Assembly (NCBI GenBank): GCA_951799405.1
Contig: OX637333.1
Span: forward strand, 14,259,960-14,323,959
Length of the DNA stretch: 64,000 bases
Origin: Agapetus fuscipes
Taxonomy: Eukaryota; Arthropoda; Insecta; Trichoptera; Glossosomatidae
Direction of reading: 5' to 3'
Each line of letters opens with the position of its first letter. Position 1 is the first letter of the stretch. Positions 19,114 through 32,178 of this stretch are shown piece by piece. A program made the position numbers and the translations under genes. The notes beneath the pieces are model-generated. The model saw nothing but the letters and a program-made list of their open reading frames with translations. It did no database searches and was not told where the DNA came from.

Positions 19114-20466
19114 TTACAACCCATACTTTAAAAAATGGTTCACTTTGCAGATTTCACCTCTGTTTCAGGGAAGGTTGGCAAGAGTTGCAGGGCTTATGTT
19201 CATTTGAGATTGGCTTTTTAATAATAATAATAATAATTGGACAATTTGTATACAGCGCCGTTTAGTGGCACTAGCCACCCCAAGGGCGCTTTTATTTTGT
19301 AAGTCAACCTGCATTATATATCAGCGGGAACTTATAAATATCTGCTTGTGGGAATGCATTTTATATGAATCTCAAATGGTATGTATCTTTGCATCTTAGA
19401 ATATATAAAGAAATGAACAAAATAATTTCCTTGACTTATAGGTTTGTATGAGGCTGACCACCCATAATTTAAAAACTGGTTCACTTTGCAAATTTCACGT
19501 CTGTTTCAGGGAAGGTTGGCAAGAGTTGCAGGGCTTATGTTCATTTGAGATTGGGTTTTTATGTTGTAAGTCAACATGCATTATGTGTAAGCGTGAACTT
19601 ATAAATGTCTGCTTGTGGTAATGCATTTAATATAAATCTCAAATGGTAAGTATCTTTGCAACTTAGATTATGGAACTAAACAAAATAATTTATTTGACTA
19701 ATAGGTAAGTATGTGGCTGACCACCCATACTGTAAGAAATGGTTCACCATGCTAATTTTATCTCTGTTTGAGGAAAAGTCGGCAAGAGTTGAAGGGCTTA
19801 TGTTCATTTGAGATTAGGTTTTTATGTTGTAAGTCCACATGGGTCATTTGTAAGCGCGAACTTGTACCTGTCTGCTTGTGGGAATGCATTTAATATGAAT
19901 TTCAAATGATATGTATCTTTGCAACTTAGATTATATAAAGAAATACACAAAATAATTTCCTTGACTTATAGGTTGGTATGAGGCTGACCACCCATAATTT
20001 AAAAACTGGTTCACTTTGAAAAATTCACCTCTGTTTCAGGGAAGATTGGCAAGAGTTGCAGGGCTTATGTTCATTTGAGATTGGGTTTTTATGTTGTAAG
20101 TCAACATGCATTATATATCAGCTCGAACTTATAAATGTCTGCTTGTGGGAATGCATTTTATATGAATCTCAAATGGTATGTATCTTTGCAACTTAGATTA
20201 TGTAAAGAAATACACAAAATAATTTCCTTGACTTATAGGTTGGTATGAGACTGACCACCAATACTTTAAAAAATTGTTCACTTTCCAAATTTCACCTTTG
20301 TTCCAGGGAAGGTTGGCAAGAGTTGCAGGGCTTATGTTCATTTGAGATTGGGTTTTTATGTTGTAAGTCAACATGCATTATGTGTAAGCGCGAACTTATA
20401 CGTGTCTGCTTGAGGGAGTGCATTTTATATGAATCTCAAATGTAATATATCTTTGCAACTAAGATT
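19114..20466 (+). repeat. Tandem array of five R3 units
   Basis: Copies begin near 19114, 19429, 19688, 19963 and 20223, a spacing of about 260-315 bp. Each has GACTTATAGG, GCTGACCACCCAT, TGGTTCACTTTG, CTGTTTCAGGGAAG, GGCAAGAGTTGCAGGGCTTA, GAGATTGGGTTTTTAT, GTGGGAATGCATTTAATATG and ATCTTTGCAACTTAGATTA. The first copy holds a foreign ~70-bp insert (19219-19290). Elsewhere in the window R3 occurs singly. Confidence 0.85.
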
Positions 20467-21872
20467 ACAGATTTAAATCCATTTTTTTTTGTTTGTTGTT
20501 TTTTTGATTTGTATCAAATAAAAGAAAATAATATCGTAAAAAAAAAACTTTCCAATTTTGCCGCTAGATGTCTATATTTTCTTCATACATTTTAATACAT
20601 TTCCATATAAACAAAAGAGGTCTATAAAAAATTGAGCGGGATTTTTTAAAAATACTTTTATCAGAAATTATATTTAAGTACTTCTTCTAAAAACTACTGT
20701 TTTACGAAAAACAATTTTTTGTTGTTGTTAATATTGAAAGAAGTTACATGATATTATAAGTGCATTTAAAGCTGCTTGTCAAACACATAAGTGAATGGTA
20801 TTTTTTTACAGCATATAAGTATACAAAAATTAATTTGCCATAGATCAAGAATGTGTTTCATCTGCATTTTGAAAATCGAAACTCCAAGCGATTGACGACC
20901 ACGAAGGACAATATAATTAAGGATAGGGGCTCCGCCCCTGGCTGCTACGCAGCCCAACCCCTTAACATTTGGCAATGTGTATATTACACATAGTTTTCTT
21001 GCATTAAAATTTGTTATATTATTGTAGTTTGCATCGAGTGCATGATTTTTTCACAGATCTGCCTTTTCCTATCAGGAAGTGCAATTCTCGATGTTCGGTT
21101 GCACTAAAGATATTAGTTGCCGGTGGAGATTAATAGCCCTTGCGAAAGAGTTCCTTTGCCGTTTTGCGATTCTCGTTCCCACCGACCTTCCGACTATCCT
21201 TACAAGGGACAGCAATGGGTTTTGTATGTTTTTTCTCGATTGGCCAGACTGACGGATGATCGATGTGATAATCGTCCGACAGGTGCCAGCCCAAAGGGTA
21301 AATTTCCCCATATATTTAAAAAAAAATACTAAAACCTCATCAAAAAGTAGTAAAACAATAATAAGTGCAAATAAGTACGAAACAACGGAATGAAAATACA
21401 TAAAACTACATTACAATGTAATAAAAAACTCAGTTCTCAACAATATAATGTTTGGTGAAAACTATTGTTTTTATTGTACTTTTACTCCTTCAACTTGTTA
21501 AAACTAGCCCAATTTATTTTAATTAAAAAATTTAAGGTGATTTGTTTATTTCAAATATGTTAAAATTAGGAAATGATTATAAATAACATTTTATGTGAAA
21601 TTATTTTTCCTTGGACTTTGGGGGCAATTCTCATAGTTCACAGCTCTCGCATAGCAGGCTGGCAAATCAGGCTAACTTCACGTCTGCTGTCAACTGACAT
21701 TTGACAATTAAATCTATATGCTTAAATCTTGGTAAATTGAGCGTTATAATGATTGAAAATCACTTGTAAATAATTATGTTTACAATTTATCACAAATGAA
21801 GATGAAACTAAAAAAATAACGCAATTTCTTTGTGCAAATTTATTGTTGTCAAAAGCATAATAATTATCTGCA
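20467..21872. other. No gene recognised
   Basis: AT-rich, with a GGGGCTCCGCCCC palindrome near 20930. 21643-21702 shares CAGGCTGGCA, CTTCAC, GTCTGCT and ACTGACATTT in order with the sequence just upstream of gene B exon 1 (34048-34106). Confidence 0.4.
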
Positions 21873-23051
21873 TGACGTATGCATCAAATTTTTAATGCCT
21901 GGGAAGAGTCATGTGATGCAATAGGTATCTTCTGTGATCTGTCAAAGGCCTTTGACTGCGTACCACACCGTACATTGGTCCAAAAACTGGATCACTACGG
22001 TGTGAGGGGCAGTGCATTGGTCCTCATAGAGGACTATTTGCGTGACAGATTTCAGAGGGTATCTGTTTGCGGAGAGACATCTTCCGGTTCTTTAGTTCGC
22101 ATGGGTGTACCACAGGGGTCAATTCTTGGACCATTTCTTTTTCTTGTTTACATAAATGATTTACCTTATATGGTAAAACAAAATGAGCCTGTTTTGTTTG
22201 CTGACGATACCTCTTTGATATTCAAAGTAGGTAGAAAAAATATTGTTTTTGACGATATAAATAATTCTATTTCAGAAGTGGTGAAATGGTTCACCGCAAA
22301 CAATTTGCTTTTAAATGAAAAGAAGACAAAGTGCATTAAATTCTCGCTACCCAATGTTAAATATTTAAATACCAGTATTACTATTAAAGGCGAACAGCTT
22401 GATCCTGTGGATTTCACTGTTTTTCTCGGCATTACTCTAGATTCCAAATTGCAATGGGGGGCACACATTAATAACTTAGCCGAGAAACTTAGTTCTGCGG
22501 CATATGCCGTTAAAAGAATAAGAAATTTAGCAAATTTGAACGCTGCAAAATTAGTATATTACAGTTATTTTCACAGCTTAATGTCGTATGGCATTCTGTT
22601 GTGGGGTCATGCTGCCGATGCCGACAGAATTTTTGTACTCCAAAAACGAGCCATCCGTGGTTTATACCAATTGCCCCCAAGGGAAACCCTAAGAACTAAA
22701 TTTAAAAACTATAAAATTTTCACTTTCATGTCTCAGTACATTTATGAAAACTTGATGTACGTCAGGAGGAATATAAATCTTTTTGACAAGAATAGCGATT
22801 TGCATAATGTTAATACCAGAAATAAGAACAAACTCTCCACTCACTCAACTAGGTTAGAGAGAGTGAGGAAGTCTTTTGAGGGGCAGTGTATTCGCTTGTT
22901 TAACACGGTTCCAGTGAACATTCAAAGCCTGCCGGTGGTGCGGTTTGGGGCAGTTATAAAGAGAAGGCTGTGCTCAGGGGAATATTATACCCTTAGCGAA
23001 TATCTAGAAGATAAAGCGCCTTGGGAGAAATTGCCCCAGACTGTTTCACTG

Positions 23052-23082
<31 letters not shown>

Positions 23083-23200
23083 ATTTATTTGTTTATGATA
23101 TGTGACTATGTTTGTTTTATATTTATGATTGTGACGTCAAAAAGTTATGTAATGCATACAAATTTGAAAATAATTTATTTGATTTGATTTGTACTTAGCG
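21873..23200 (+). mobile_element. Jockey-type LINE D, 5'-truncated
   Basis: Begins inside the reverse transcriptase. A (TTGA)n run follows the stop and the 3' end is (TTTGA)n at about 23175-23192. Confidence 0.8.
21879..23057 (+). CDS. LINE D reverse transcriptase fragment
   Basis: 392 residues beginning just before motif A (GIFCDLSKAFDCVPH). Then motif B GVPQGSILGPFLFLVYINDLP, motif C VLFADDTSLIF, and a C-terminal domain with LLLNEKKTKCIKFS, LGITLDSKLQWGAHI and YGILLWGHAADADRIFVLQKRAIR. The fingers region and endonuclease are missing. The open frame extends to TGA after the truncation, so it is a recent or lucky copy. Confidence 0.9.
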
Positions 23201-23462
23201 ACGCGCATATTATGCCGTTCAGAATGCCAATTTTCGTAAGATCGTAATTCCTATTCTACGTCATAATTTCCTATAATAATGTCACGTGGGTCACAAATAA
23301 ACATTAGGAATGAGTTTGCGAATACATATTTATTTAGGTCATTAAAGAAAATTAGTCATATATTTGTAATAATCTACTGACAATTTCTGTCCTTCGCTGT
23401 ACGGCGGGGTAAATCGGCCGCGCTATATTTTGACAGTTCCGGGAGATTCCTCACCTTTATAA
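23201..23462. other. No gene recognised
   Basis: Short AT-rich spacer before the Harbinger-type element. Confidence 0.4.
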
Positions 23463-24571
23463 GGCTCAGTTTAGACACACGAAATTTTTTTGAAAAAGTT
23501 TCGATAGTGAAGTCAGACAGCGATTTTTAGCGGCAACTATCGGTTTTCCGTCTCCACACACATTTGAACAAAATATTTTTTGAACAAAACAGAATCTTTT
23601 TCTTCTAATGGCATTTAGCTGTTGCGGTTTATTCAAACATCTGTAACTGTAACTCTGTCGCCATTCCGCTAGGGGTGGCCAGAGCCTCTGCAGAGTTGCC
23701 TCCATTTTTTCCGATGGGATTTTTTCCGATGGGACCGAATGGGATTAAATTAATAATGTAGGAATTAAATTATTTTACGTGTTAAGTTTAACTATGCGTC
23801 GGTAAAAAAAAGAATCATACAGATAATTTAAAATTCATCGTGGTGTTGTACAAACTGGCTAAATATTCCAATGTTAGTTGTGAAAATATATTACGGGTTC
23901 TTAACCTCAAAAATATTTTTATGAAACAGAATGCAATATTGCAATTGTGTCATTAATATTGCATTGGTATTTTATATTGTGTTCACATTATATTGTGTCA
24001 TTGTTTTTGGCGCTTATTTGCCGAGACCAACATTAAATTTAATTTTCCCTTACGACTGAAATTATTTACGACTTATAAAAATAATTGATTAACATGTTTC
24101 TTCCGTGAAAAGTTTCACGTAATCATTTCATAATTAAAACGTTGCAATGGAAAAAACACCGTTGTGAAATAAAATTGTTTTTAATCCAAAAGTAAGAACA
24201 AACTCAATTTAATTATTACCTACTTCCTTTTTCTTTTCAAGGGGTTAACAATTATATTTTCCAAATTGTTTTCAGTTTTCACAGAAAATAAAGTTTTTCG
24301 AGTTTTAAATTAACAAAAAAATTTAAAATACCTACCAAAATTGTCGAGTCCATAGCATTATTGTCTTTGACTTTTCAGACATTTTAACTCCGAAGTGGAA
24401 ATGTCTGACAACTCAGTCTGACCAACATTACAAAATAAGCGGGTCATGCGGCATTTTTTAAAAATCATCAAAATATCAAAATTGCCAGCAACTGTCACTG
24501 CGGAGCGGCCATCTTGCTTGACGTCACTATCGAAACTTTTTCAAAAAAATTTCGTGTGTCTAAACTGAGCC
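23463..24571. mobile_element. Harbinger-type MITE, ~49-bp inverted ends, TAA duplication
   Basis: Left end GGCTCAGTTTAGACACACG with GAAATTTTTTTGAAAAAG and TTTCGATAGTGA inside; the right end is the inverse. TAA flanks both sides (23460-23462, 24572-24574). No transposase. An RTE-like 3' fragment (about 23640-23705, GCTAGGGGTGGCCAG) is nested inside. Confidence 0.85.
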
Positions 24572-25559
24572 TAAGAAATATCCTTCAGCCAAATTTTCAA
24601 ACGAGAATCACAATTCACCTTTCATTCGGCAACGAATCGGTATCAGTCGCCTTCGGCCTCGCCTTTGAAATCCCGAATAGCCCTTCTGTACAGTACACAA
24701 GTGCGAAGTTGGCTGCAGAAAGCCCTTTCTATAATGGCGGAAAATTTGAATTGGCTGCAGTTTGAAAATATTAATTGAGTATTACAATCATGTTATTATA
24801 AAGCCCTTTAAATTGGCTATGGTTTGGTAATATTAACTGATTTATGCCCGGCCACCTAGCTAGGAGCCTGTTTAGCAAACAACTTCGAAACTCGACTTTT
24901 GTAAATTAGAAATGTATTTTATGGTTTATAAAATAATACCCACATTTTAAATAAAAACAACACATGACTATTTGATGTTTATAATAATATCTACCATTTA
25001 CGCTGCAAACATTATTTTTTAATTAAATTTTTATCTTTTCAATGATGTGTACAAAGTATATTTTGTATGCACACACTATAATACGGCTCGTAGTCTGCAG
25101 CTGCATTCAGATGCATTTCTCTGTTGCGTTTTTCGTTGTTGACAATTAACATCAATATATTCGACATCAGACCCCGTTAACTAGTATTTTGCTACTGGTA
25201 ACCCTGTTTTATAATATCGGTAGCCATATTGGAATCGATCTATGGTATTCTCACATGACGAAAGGAGTAAGGAGGAAGGAGAAGAGGTGTTTTTTTTTTT
25301 AACTGAAATCAGAATGAGCGTAAATAAAATTGAATTAATGATTTATATTTACTGTTATTCATTTAAAAAAAGAGTTTAAGTGTAAATAAACTTTTAATTG
25401 TTTAGTATTTATTAAATTGCTCATTTTTTATTAAAAAAACTGATGAAAAAAGATTTTTTAATGATGGTTGAACTGTGTGTAGGATTTGCGCAGCGATAGC
25501 AGCCATAAACAGCCTGCTTAGAGCCAGTCGGCCTCAAACGTCAAGCGTATTTGAAATGA

Positions 25560-25867
25560 ACTGATTTATTTTCACTATTATTGAAGAGAGTGTAGAGATT
25601 AATGAAATCAAGAAGACTCCAGTGGCCGGACATGTAGCACGTGCAGAAGACTCCAGGATCATCAGAACTGTCTTGGACGGTGCCCCCTCAGGTGTTAGAC
25701 CATTCGGACGTCTCAGGATGCGGTGGGCAGAGAACATCGAAGCCAACGCCGAAGTTTTGGGAGTGAGGCGACCATGGAGGGAAGCAGCACAAGGCAGAGT
25801 CCTGGAGGATTGGGGTGCAGGTGTCCCTGAGCCTTTAGGCTGTCGGCTGATGAGCCGAAGAAAGTGA
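25560..25867 (+). pseudogene. RTE-type C-terminal remnant, copy 1
   Basis: Encodes VAGHVARAEDSRIIRTVLDG, PFGRLRMRWAENIEANAE and RRPWREAAQGR, the terminal domain of RTE-like LINEs; upstream RT is absent. Two further copies lie in the same block. Confidence 0.7.
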
Positions 25868-26122
25868 AAATAAAGTGCATAGATTTCATATTATAAACAT
25901 TTCCGGCCCTCAGGCCATCATCAGGGATCCAAAACTTTTGCAAGAAATACAGATATAGAATGCCAGTGTCCTTGACAATATCTTCTCCGAGTGTTTATTT
26001 TTGTGATTGTATGACTATTTTTTCTTGAATAAATAAATATTGCGCAAAATATGAGCGTTTTATTTTTATTCATCAATAATATCATGGCAGATAATAATAA
26101 TATAAGAATATAGTGGTGTGGG

Positions 26123-26964
26123 TAGAGAATGCAAAATCCGGATTTTTTTGAAATCCGAATTTTCCAATTTTCCTTTGATTAAAATCCGGATAAACCGGAT
26201 AATCCGGATTTTTCTAAGTTTTAAGGTGATTTGATAAATTGAAATAAAACAGAATTTAAAATCTGCATTTATTCAGACACGACAAATAAAATCAACTAAA
26301 ATAATCAACAAAACTTTGGGTATCAGTCATCTTTCCCTTATATAGGTAAATTAGTTAACTAACATAGTCATAAACTGAACATAACATAAAATCAAATGCA
26401 ACAAAACGTATTATTCATCCTCAAATTAAATTTGCCGTTGTCAAACAATGGTCGGTTAGAAATTTTCACACAAGATAACATTAATTTAGTGACATTAATT
26501 TATAGTTTATGACATTAATTTAGTACATATTAATCAGTCTTATTTAGAAAATGAGATCTTAAAAACATGAAAGCGTCAAGTGTCTCGGTGAGTGAGCGGG
26601 GCGCGGGGCGTCCGTCGCGCCCGCGGCACGCGCACGTCTCGCGTTGCTCGGTTTATTGCCTTATATGGGCATAAACAGAGCCAATCACGGATTTCGCGCC
26701 AAATTCGCTCAAACAAAGTACCTACAGCCTATAGCTAATCCTACCAATTCAAATATTGTTCGAATTTGCTTATTAGAGTAGGTAATCGAACTACTTAGAA
26801 TGAAAATTTGTGGATAAATATAAAATATTATGCATTGAACTCAATTTTGGCTAAAATCCGAAGAAACCGGATTTGAGTTTTAAAAACCGGATTTAAAAAA
26901 ACTCCAGAAAATCCGGATTTTTCAGTTATTTTCGAATTTCGAAGAATCCGGATTGCAATCTCTA
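26123..26964. mobile_element. Non-autonomous hAT-type element, 842 bp
   Basis: Ends TAGAGAATGC and GCAATCTCTA are inverted repeats, flanked by an exact 8-bp duplication GGTGTGGG (26115-26122 and 26965-26972). Many AATCCGGATT words crowd both ends, as in hAT subterminal regions. No transposase frame. Paralogous copies at about 28720 and 29562 lack the insert. Confidence 0.9.
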
Positions 26965-28059
26965 GGTGTGGGTGTACCCGCGTGCCGCGTGTTTATACAC
27001 ACATGCATACAAGATCAAAGTCCGAAAAAGGGGCTTGTTGAGGCAGCGAAGCAAGAAAGACGGGGAGGGGGGTTTCGAAGTACGGACCTACCCCAATGCC
27101 ATAGAGTGGCTTCTCTAAGTACCTATATACTCTGTGTTCGACATGTAAAATCGGCATTTTCAAATACACGGCGGTCACCAATCAATTATCAAGTTAAAGA
27201 AGAAACATGGTTCAACTTTTCAGAGGCTGACCGCGAGAAACTTGTTCAATCCTGCTACATACGCCTCTCACGTCTGTCACAGATCATACCAGCTGATGGC
27301 TTACAGTGGCATCAGACCCCGTTAACTAGTATTTTGCTACTGGTAACCCTGTTTTATAATATCGGTAGCCATTTTGTAATCGATCTATGGTATTCTCACA
27401 TGACGAAAGGAGTAAGGAGGAAGGGGAAGAGGTGGTTTTTTTTTAACTGAAATCAGAATGAGCGTAAATAAAATTGAAATAATGATTTATATTTACTGTT
27501 ATTCATTTGAAAAAAGAGTTTAAGTGTAAATAAACTTTTAATTGTTTAGCATTTATTAAATTGCTAATTTTTTATTAAAAAAAACTGATGACAAAAGATT
27601 TTTAAATGATGGTTGAACTGTGTGTAGGATTTGCGCAGCGATAACAGCCATAAACAACCCACCCGCCTGCTTGGAGCCAGTCGGCCCAGACCCCGTTCAC
27701 AAGTATTTTGCTACTGGTTACCCTGTTTTATAATTCGGAAGCCATATTGTAATCGATCTATGGTACGCGGAATGTATGGTTATGAGGAAGGAGGAAGGGG
27801 AAGAGGTCGTTTTTTAAACTGAAATCAGAATGAGCGTAAATAAATTTGAATTAATAATTTATATTTACTGTTATTCATGTAAAAAAAAGAGTTTAAGCGC
27901 CAATAAACTTTATTTTGTTTAGTATTTATTAAATTGCTCATTTTTTATAAAAAAAAAACTGATGAAAAAATATTTTATAATGATGGTTGAACTGTGTGTA
28001 GGATTTTGGCCCGGGGCGCCACCCTACTCTATGGGCGCCACAAACGTCAAGCGTATTTG

Positions 28060-28356
28060 AAATTAACTGTTGTATTTTCACTATTATTGAAGAGTGTAGA
28101 GATTAATGAAATCAAGAAGACTCCAGTGGCCGGACACGTAGCACGTGCAGAAGACTCCAGGATCATCAGAACTGTCTTGGATGGTGCCCCCTCAGGCGTT
28201 AGACCCCCGGGACGTAGGATGCGGTGGGCAGAGAACGTCGAAGCCAACGCCGAAGTTTTGGGAGTGAGGCGACTATGGAGGGAAGCAGCACAAGGCAGAG
28301 TGGTGCAGGTGTCCCTGAGCCTTGAAGGCTGTCGGCTGATGAGCCGAAGAAAGTGA
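28060..28356 (+). pseudogene. RTE-type C-terminal remnant, copy 2
   Basis: Same terminal RTE motifs as 25560-25867 with small deletions (GRRMRWAENVEANAE, then a shortened end). Confidence 0.7.
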
Positions 28357-28929
28357 AATTAAAGTGTATAGATTTCATATTATAAACATTTCCGGTCCTC
28401 AGGCCATCATCAGGGGACAATCATCAGGGATCCAAAAGTTTTGCAAGAAATACAGATACAGAATGCCAGTGTCCTTGACAATAGACAGGTGCCTATTTGA
28501 TTGTTTACCTACATTTATTTTTGCCATATCATTTGTGTTTTTTACATTGAGGTTTTTTTAATTAATTTTTTTCTTTACGGTGTGTATTTTTGTGATTGTA
28601 TGACTAATCTTTCTAGAATAAATAAATATTGTGCAAAATATAAGCGTTTTATTTTGACAGCTTAAAGCAATAATAATAATATTAATAAATAATATCATGG
28701 CAGATAATAATATATGATTATAGTGGTGTGAGTGTACCCGCGTGCCGCGTGTATAATACACACATGCATACAAGATCAAAGTCCAATACGCAGAATGTAT
28801 GGAAGGGAAGTAAGAAGGCGAGGAAGGGGGGTTTCGAAGTACGTACCTACCCCTAAGCCATAGAGTAGCTTCTCTAAGTACCTATATACTCTGTGAGTCG
28901 GCCTCAAACGTCAAGCGTATTTGAAATGA

Positions 28930-29189
28930 ACTGATTTATTTTCACTATTATTGAAGAGAGTGTAGAGATTAATGAAATCAAGAAGACTCCAGTGGCCGGG
29001 CATGTAGCACGTGCAGAAAAATCCAGGATCATCAGAACTGTCTTGGATGGTGCCCCCTCAGGCGTAAGACCATTCGGACGTCTCAGGATGCGGTGGGCAG
29101 AGAACATCGAAGCCAACGCCGAAGTTTTGGGAGTGAGGCGACCATGGAGGGAAGCAACACAAGGCAGAGTCCTGGAGGATTGTGGCTGA
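28930..29189 (+). pseudogene. RTE-type C-terminal remnant, copy 3
   Basis: Same motifs as copy 1 (GHVARAEKSRIIRTVLDG, RMRWAENIEANAE), ending early at a stop. Confidence 0.7.
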
Positions 29190-29823
29190 TGAGCCGAAGA
29201 AAGTGAAAATAAAGTGTATAGATTTCATATTATAAACATTTCCGGTCCTCAGGCCATCATCAGGGGACAATCGTCAGGGATCCAAAACTTTTTCAAGAAA
29301 TACAGATGCAGAATGCCAGTGTCCTTGACAATATCTTCTCCGACAGGTGCCTATTCGTTTGTTTTCCTACTACGTTTATTTTTGCCATATCATTTGTGTT
29401 TTTTACATTGAGGTTTTTTATATTATTTTTTTTCTTTACAAAGTGTGTATTTTTGTGATTGTATGACTAATCTTTCTTGAATAAATAAATATTGCGCAAA
29501 ATATGGGCGTTTTATTTATATTCATCAATAATATCATGGCAGATAATAATATAATAATATAGTGGTGTGGGTGTGCGCGTGCCGCGTGTTTATACACACA
29601 TGCATACAAGATCAAAGTCCGAAAAAGGGCCTTGTTGAGGCAGCGAAGCAAGAAAGACGGGGAGGGGGTTTCGAAGTACGGACCTACCCCAAAGCCATAG
29701 AGTGGCTTCTCTAAGTACCTATATACTCTGTGAGTGGCATAAAATTGTAATGCCTCTAATCAGTTATATCCCCGTGTGTCACTGAATTGTTTCTGTACAA
29801 AACAATAAGTAACAATCCATCTG

Positions 29824-30298
29824 ATGGGGCTTCCACACGCTTGCCTCAAACGCCTTGAGTCAAGGGCTTGCAAGCGCTTGCAAGCTCTTGGAAAACCAAA
29901 CAGGGTCATCCACATGCTTGTGCGTGCGTCTGTGTGTGTTAGAATAAGCAAGCATGGCGGACGTCCAGCTTTTAGCTATAACATTTGGATAAACTTATTT
30001 TTATTTAAAAAAAAAACAAAACAAAAAGAGAGAAACTAAAAAGAAACGAATAATTCGGCAAAGACGATGGTGGATGATCAAAATTCATAGAAACCGTACC
30101 GCACCAGAATGCGCGCGCACAAGTATGTGTGTGCCTGGCATGCGCATGCGTGAATTCCCTTTGACTTGCGTCAAAAAACCGACTCTGGTCGGATCGGCGA
30201 CAAGCTGAGCCAAGGCGGCTTAAGCCACGCCCCCAGCTGAGCCAAACGGCCGTCCACACGCTCGACTTGGCCGAGGTTGGCAAGCGTGTGGAAGCCCC
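29824..30298. mobile_element. DNA element with perfect 21-bp inverted ends
   Basis: Left end GGGGCTTCCACACGCTTGCC, right end the exact inverse (30278-30297); the repeat extends one base further on each side. The paralogous sequence at 31345-31440 (inverse) reads through the left junction without the insert. No clear target duplication. A second, partial end lies head to head at 30302-30320. Confidence 0.7.
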
Positions 30299-30526
30299 AT
30301 TATGGGGCATCCACACGCTTGCCAACCTAGCACAAGTCAAGCGCACAGTGTGTGTAAATGTAAATTTGCCGCCATTATAGAAAGGGCTTTCTGCAGCCAA
30401 CTTCGCACTTGTGTACTGTACTGGACCGTAATGCGAACGCTTCACGGGCGAGTAGCGCCCCGCCCACTACTAAATTACTCGTTACTTGACTAAATCAGTG
30501 GCCTTGTGCGAACTAGCCTTAAAGGC

Positions 30527-32178
30527 TGGTTCGGACAAGGCGAGTAATTTAGTCAAGTAACGAGTAATTTAGTGGCTAAACGTGTGCGAACCACAACAAT
30601 TTAGTCCAGTAGTTAAGTCAATGGTTTAGTCAAGCCGATCCATTTCATTCTATTTTTTCGGGCAAGTAGCGGCCCCGCCCACCGTCCGTGGGCGAGTGTT
30701 GCCGAGAAGCCACGGAAAAGTCCGAGTCCGAATAGCCACGGAAAAGCCCGAGTCCGAGTCGAGTTTATTAACGGCCGCGCCATTGGCCGCTCACTCTTGG
30801 CGGGGAAACGGAAATGCAAGAATGGCGGCAATTTAAATTGGCTGCAGTTTGAAAAGATAATGCCCGTTTTCAGCAAGAATATTTAAAGATAAAGTGCTGT
30901 TTAAAAAATATTTAAGTACTTAAGAACTTCTTATATTTGCGAGCCCGATGTTCCGCTCCCTAAACTTAGCGACCTGTCAGTCAGGTTATGTCATGTTTAA
31001 ACTGTAAATAAGTGGATATGCACACCGATATCCTTGTTTTTTTAGAAACTCTTGAGAATATAGAAGTTGCTAGGACTTATCTACGTCCAAAAAGTTTTGA
31101 GAAAGGTAATTTTTTTTCGATAAGAATAGTATGACATCGATTTTTGGTGTGGATATCAGCTGTCAAAAATACAATCATGTAGCTCCTTGCTGACAATAGA
31201 GCTGTACAAATATAGTTTTGGTAAAGATGTTGTGGAAATAACTATTATCGTCCATGAATTTATTACGTATTTAAAAACATCGATCTTTTACATTGATCGA
31301 TGTTTATAGGTACCTACCATAAATTTGTCATATCACAGGCCTTATGATATCCTTCAGATGGATTGTTACTTGTTGTTTTGTACAGAAACAATTCAGTGAC
31401 ACACGGGGATAACTAATTAGAGGCATTACAATTTTATGCCACTGTAAGCCATCAGCTGATATCTGTGACAGACGTGAGAGGCGTATGTAGCAGGATTGAA
31501 CAAGTTTCTCGCGGTCAGCCTCTGAAAAGTTGAACCATGTTTCTTCTTTAACTTGATAATTGATTGGTGACCGCCGTGTATTTGAAAATGCCGATTTTAC
31601 ATGTCGAATATTGATGTTAATTGTCAACAACGAAAAACGCAACAGAGAAATGCATCTGAATGCAGCTGCAGACTACGAGCCGTATTATAGTGTGTGCATA
31701 CAAAATATACTTTGTACACATCATTGAAAAGATAAAAATTCAATTAAAAAATAATGTTTGCAGCGTAAATGGTAGATATTATTATAAACATCAAATAGTC
31801 ATGTGTTGTTTTTATTTAAAATGTGTATATTATTTTATAAACCATAAAATACATTTCGAATTTACAAAAGTCGAGTTTCGAAGTTGTTTGCTAAACAGGC
31901 TCCTAGCTAGGTGGCCGGGCATAAATCAGTTAATATTACCAAACTATAGCCAATTTAAAGGGCTTTATAATAACATGATTTTAATACTCAATTAGTATTT
32001 TCAAACTGCAGCCAATTCAAATTTTCCGCCATTATAGAAAGGGCTTTCTGCAGCCAACTTCGCACTTGTGTACTGTACTGGACCGTAATGCGAACGCTTC
32101 ACGGGCGAGTAGCGCCCCGCCCACTACTAAATTACTCGGTACTTGACTAAATCAGTGGCCTCGTGCGAACTAGCCTTA
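30527..32178. mobile_element. Harbinger-like element with long inverted ends
   Basis: Left GGCTGGTTCGGACAAGGC then GTAATTTAGTCAAGTAACG; right end is the inverse of GGCTAGTTCGCACGAGGCC then GATTTAGTCAAGTACCG. TTA occurs at both outer junctions. The interior (31328-31642, minus) holds a 104-residue frame of unknown family. A further end of the same type abuts at 30425-30527. Confidence 0.6.
31328..31642 (-). CDS. Unknown protein fragment shared by repeat copies
   Basis: Contains NYQVKEETWFNFSEADREKL and YIRLSRLSQISADGLQWHK. The same peptide is encoded at 27137-27310 on the plus strand, in an inverted copy. Conservation of the frame between copies, with one codon indel, suggests it was once coding, perhaps part of a DNA transposon. 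I do not recognise the family. Confidence 0.35.
   Translation of the reverse strand: MRFSLLTININIRHVKSAFSNTRRSPINYQVKEETWFNFSEADREKLVQSCYIRLSRLSQISADGLQWHKIVMPLISYPRVSLNCFCTKQQVTIHLKDIIRPVI

Noticed and set aside
19114..20466. CRISPR-like array
   Set aside because: Units are ~260 bp with no short identical repeats and unique spacers, and the genome is eukaryotic.
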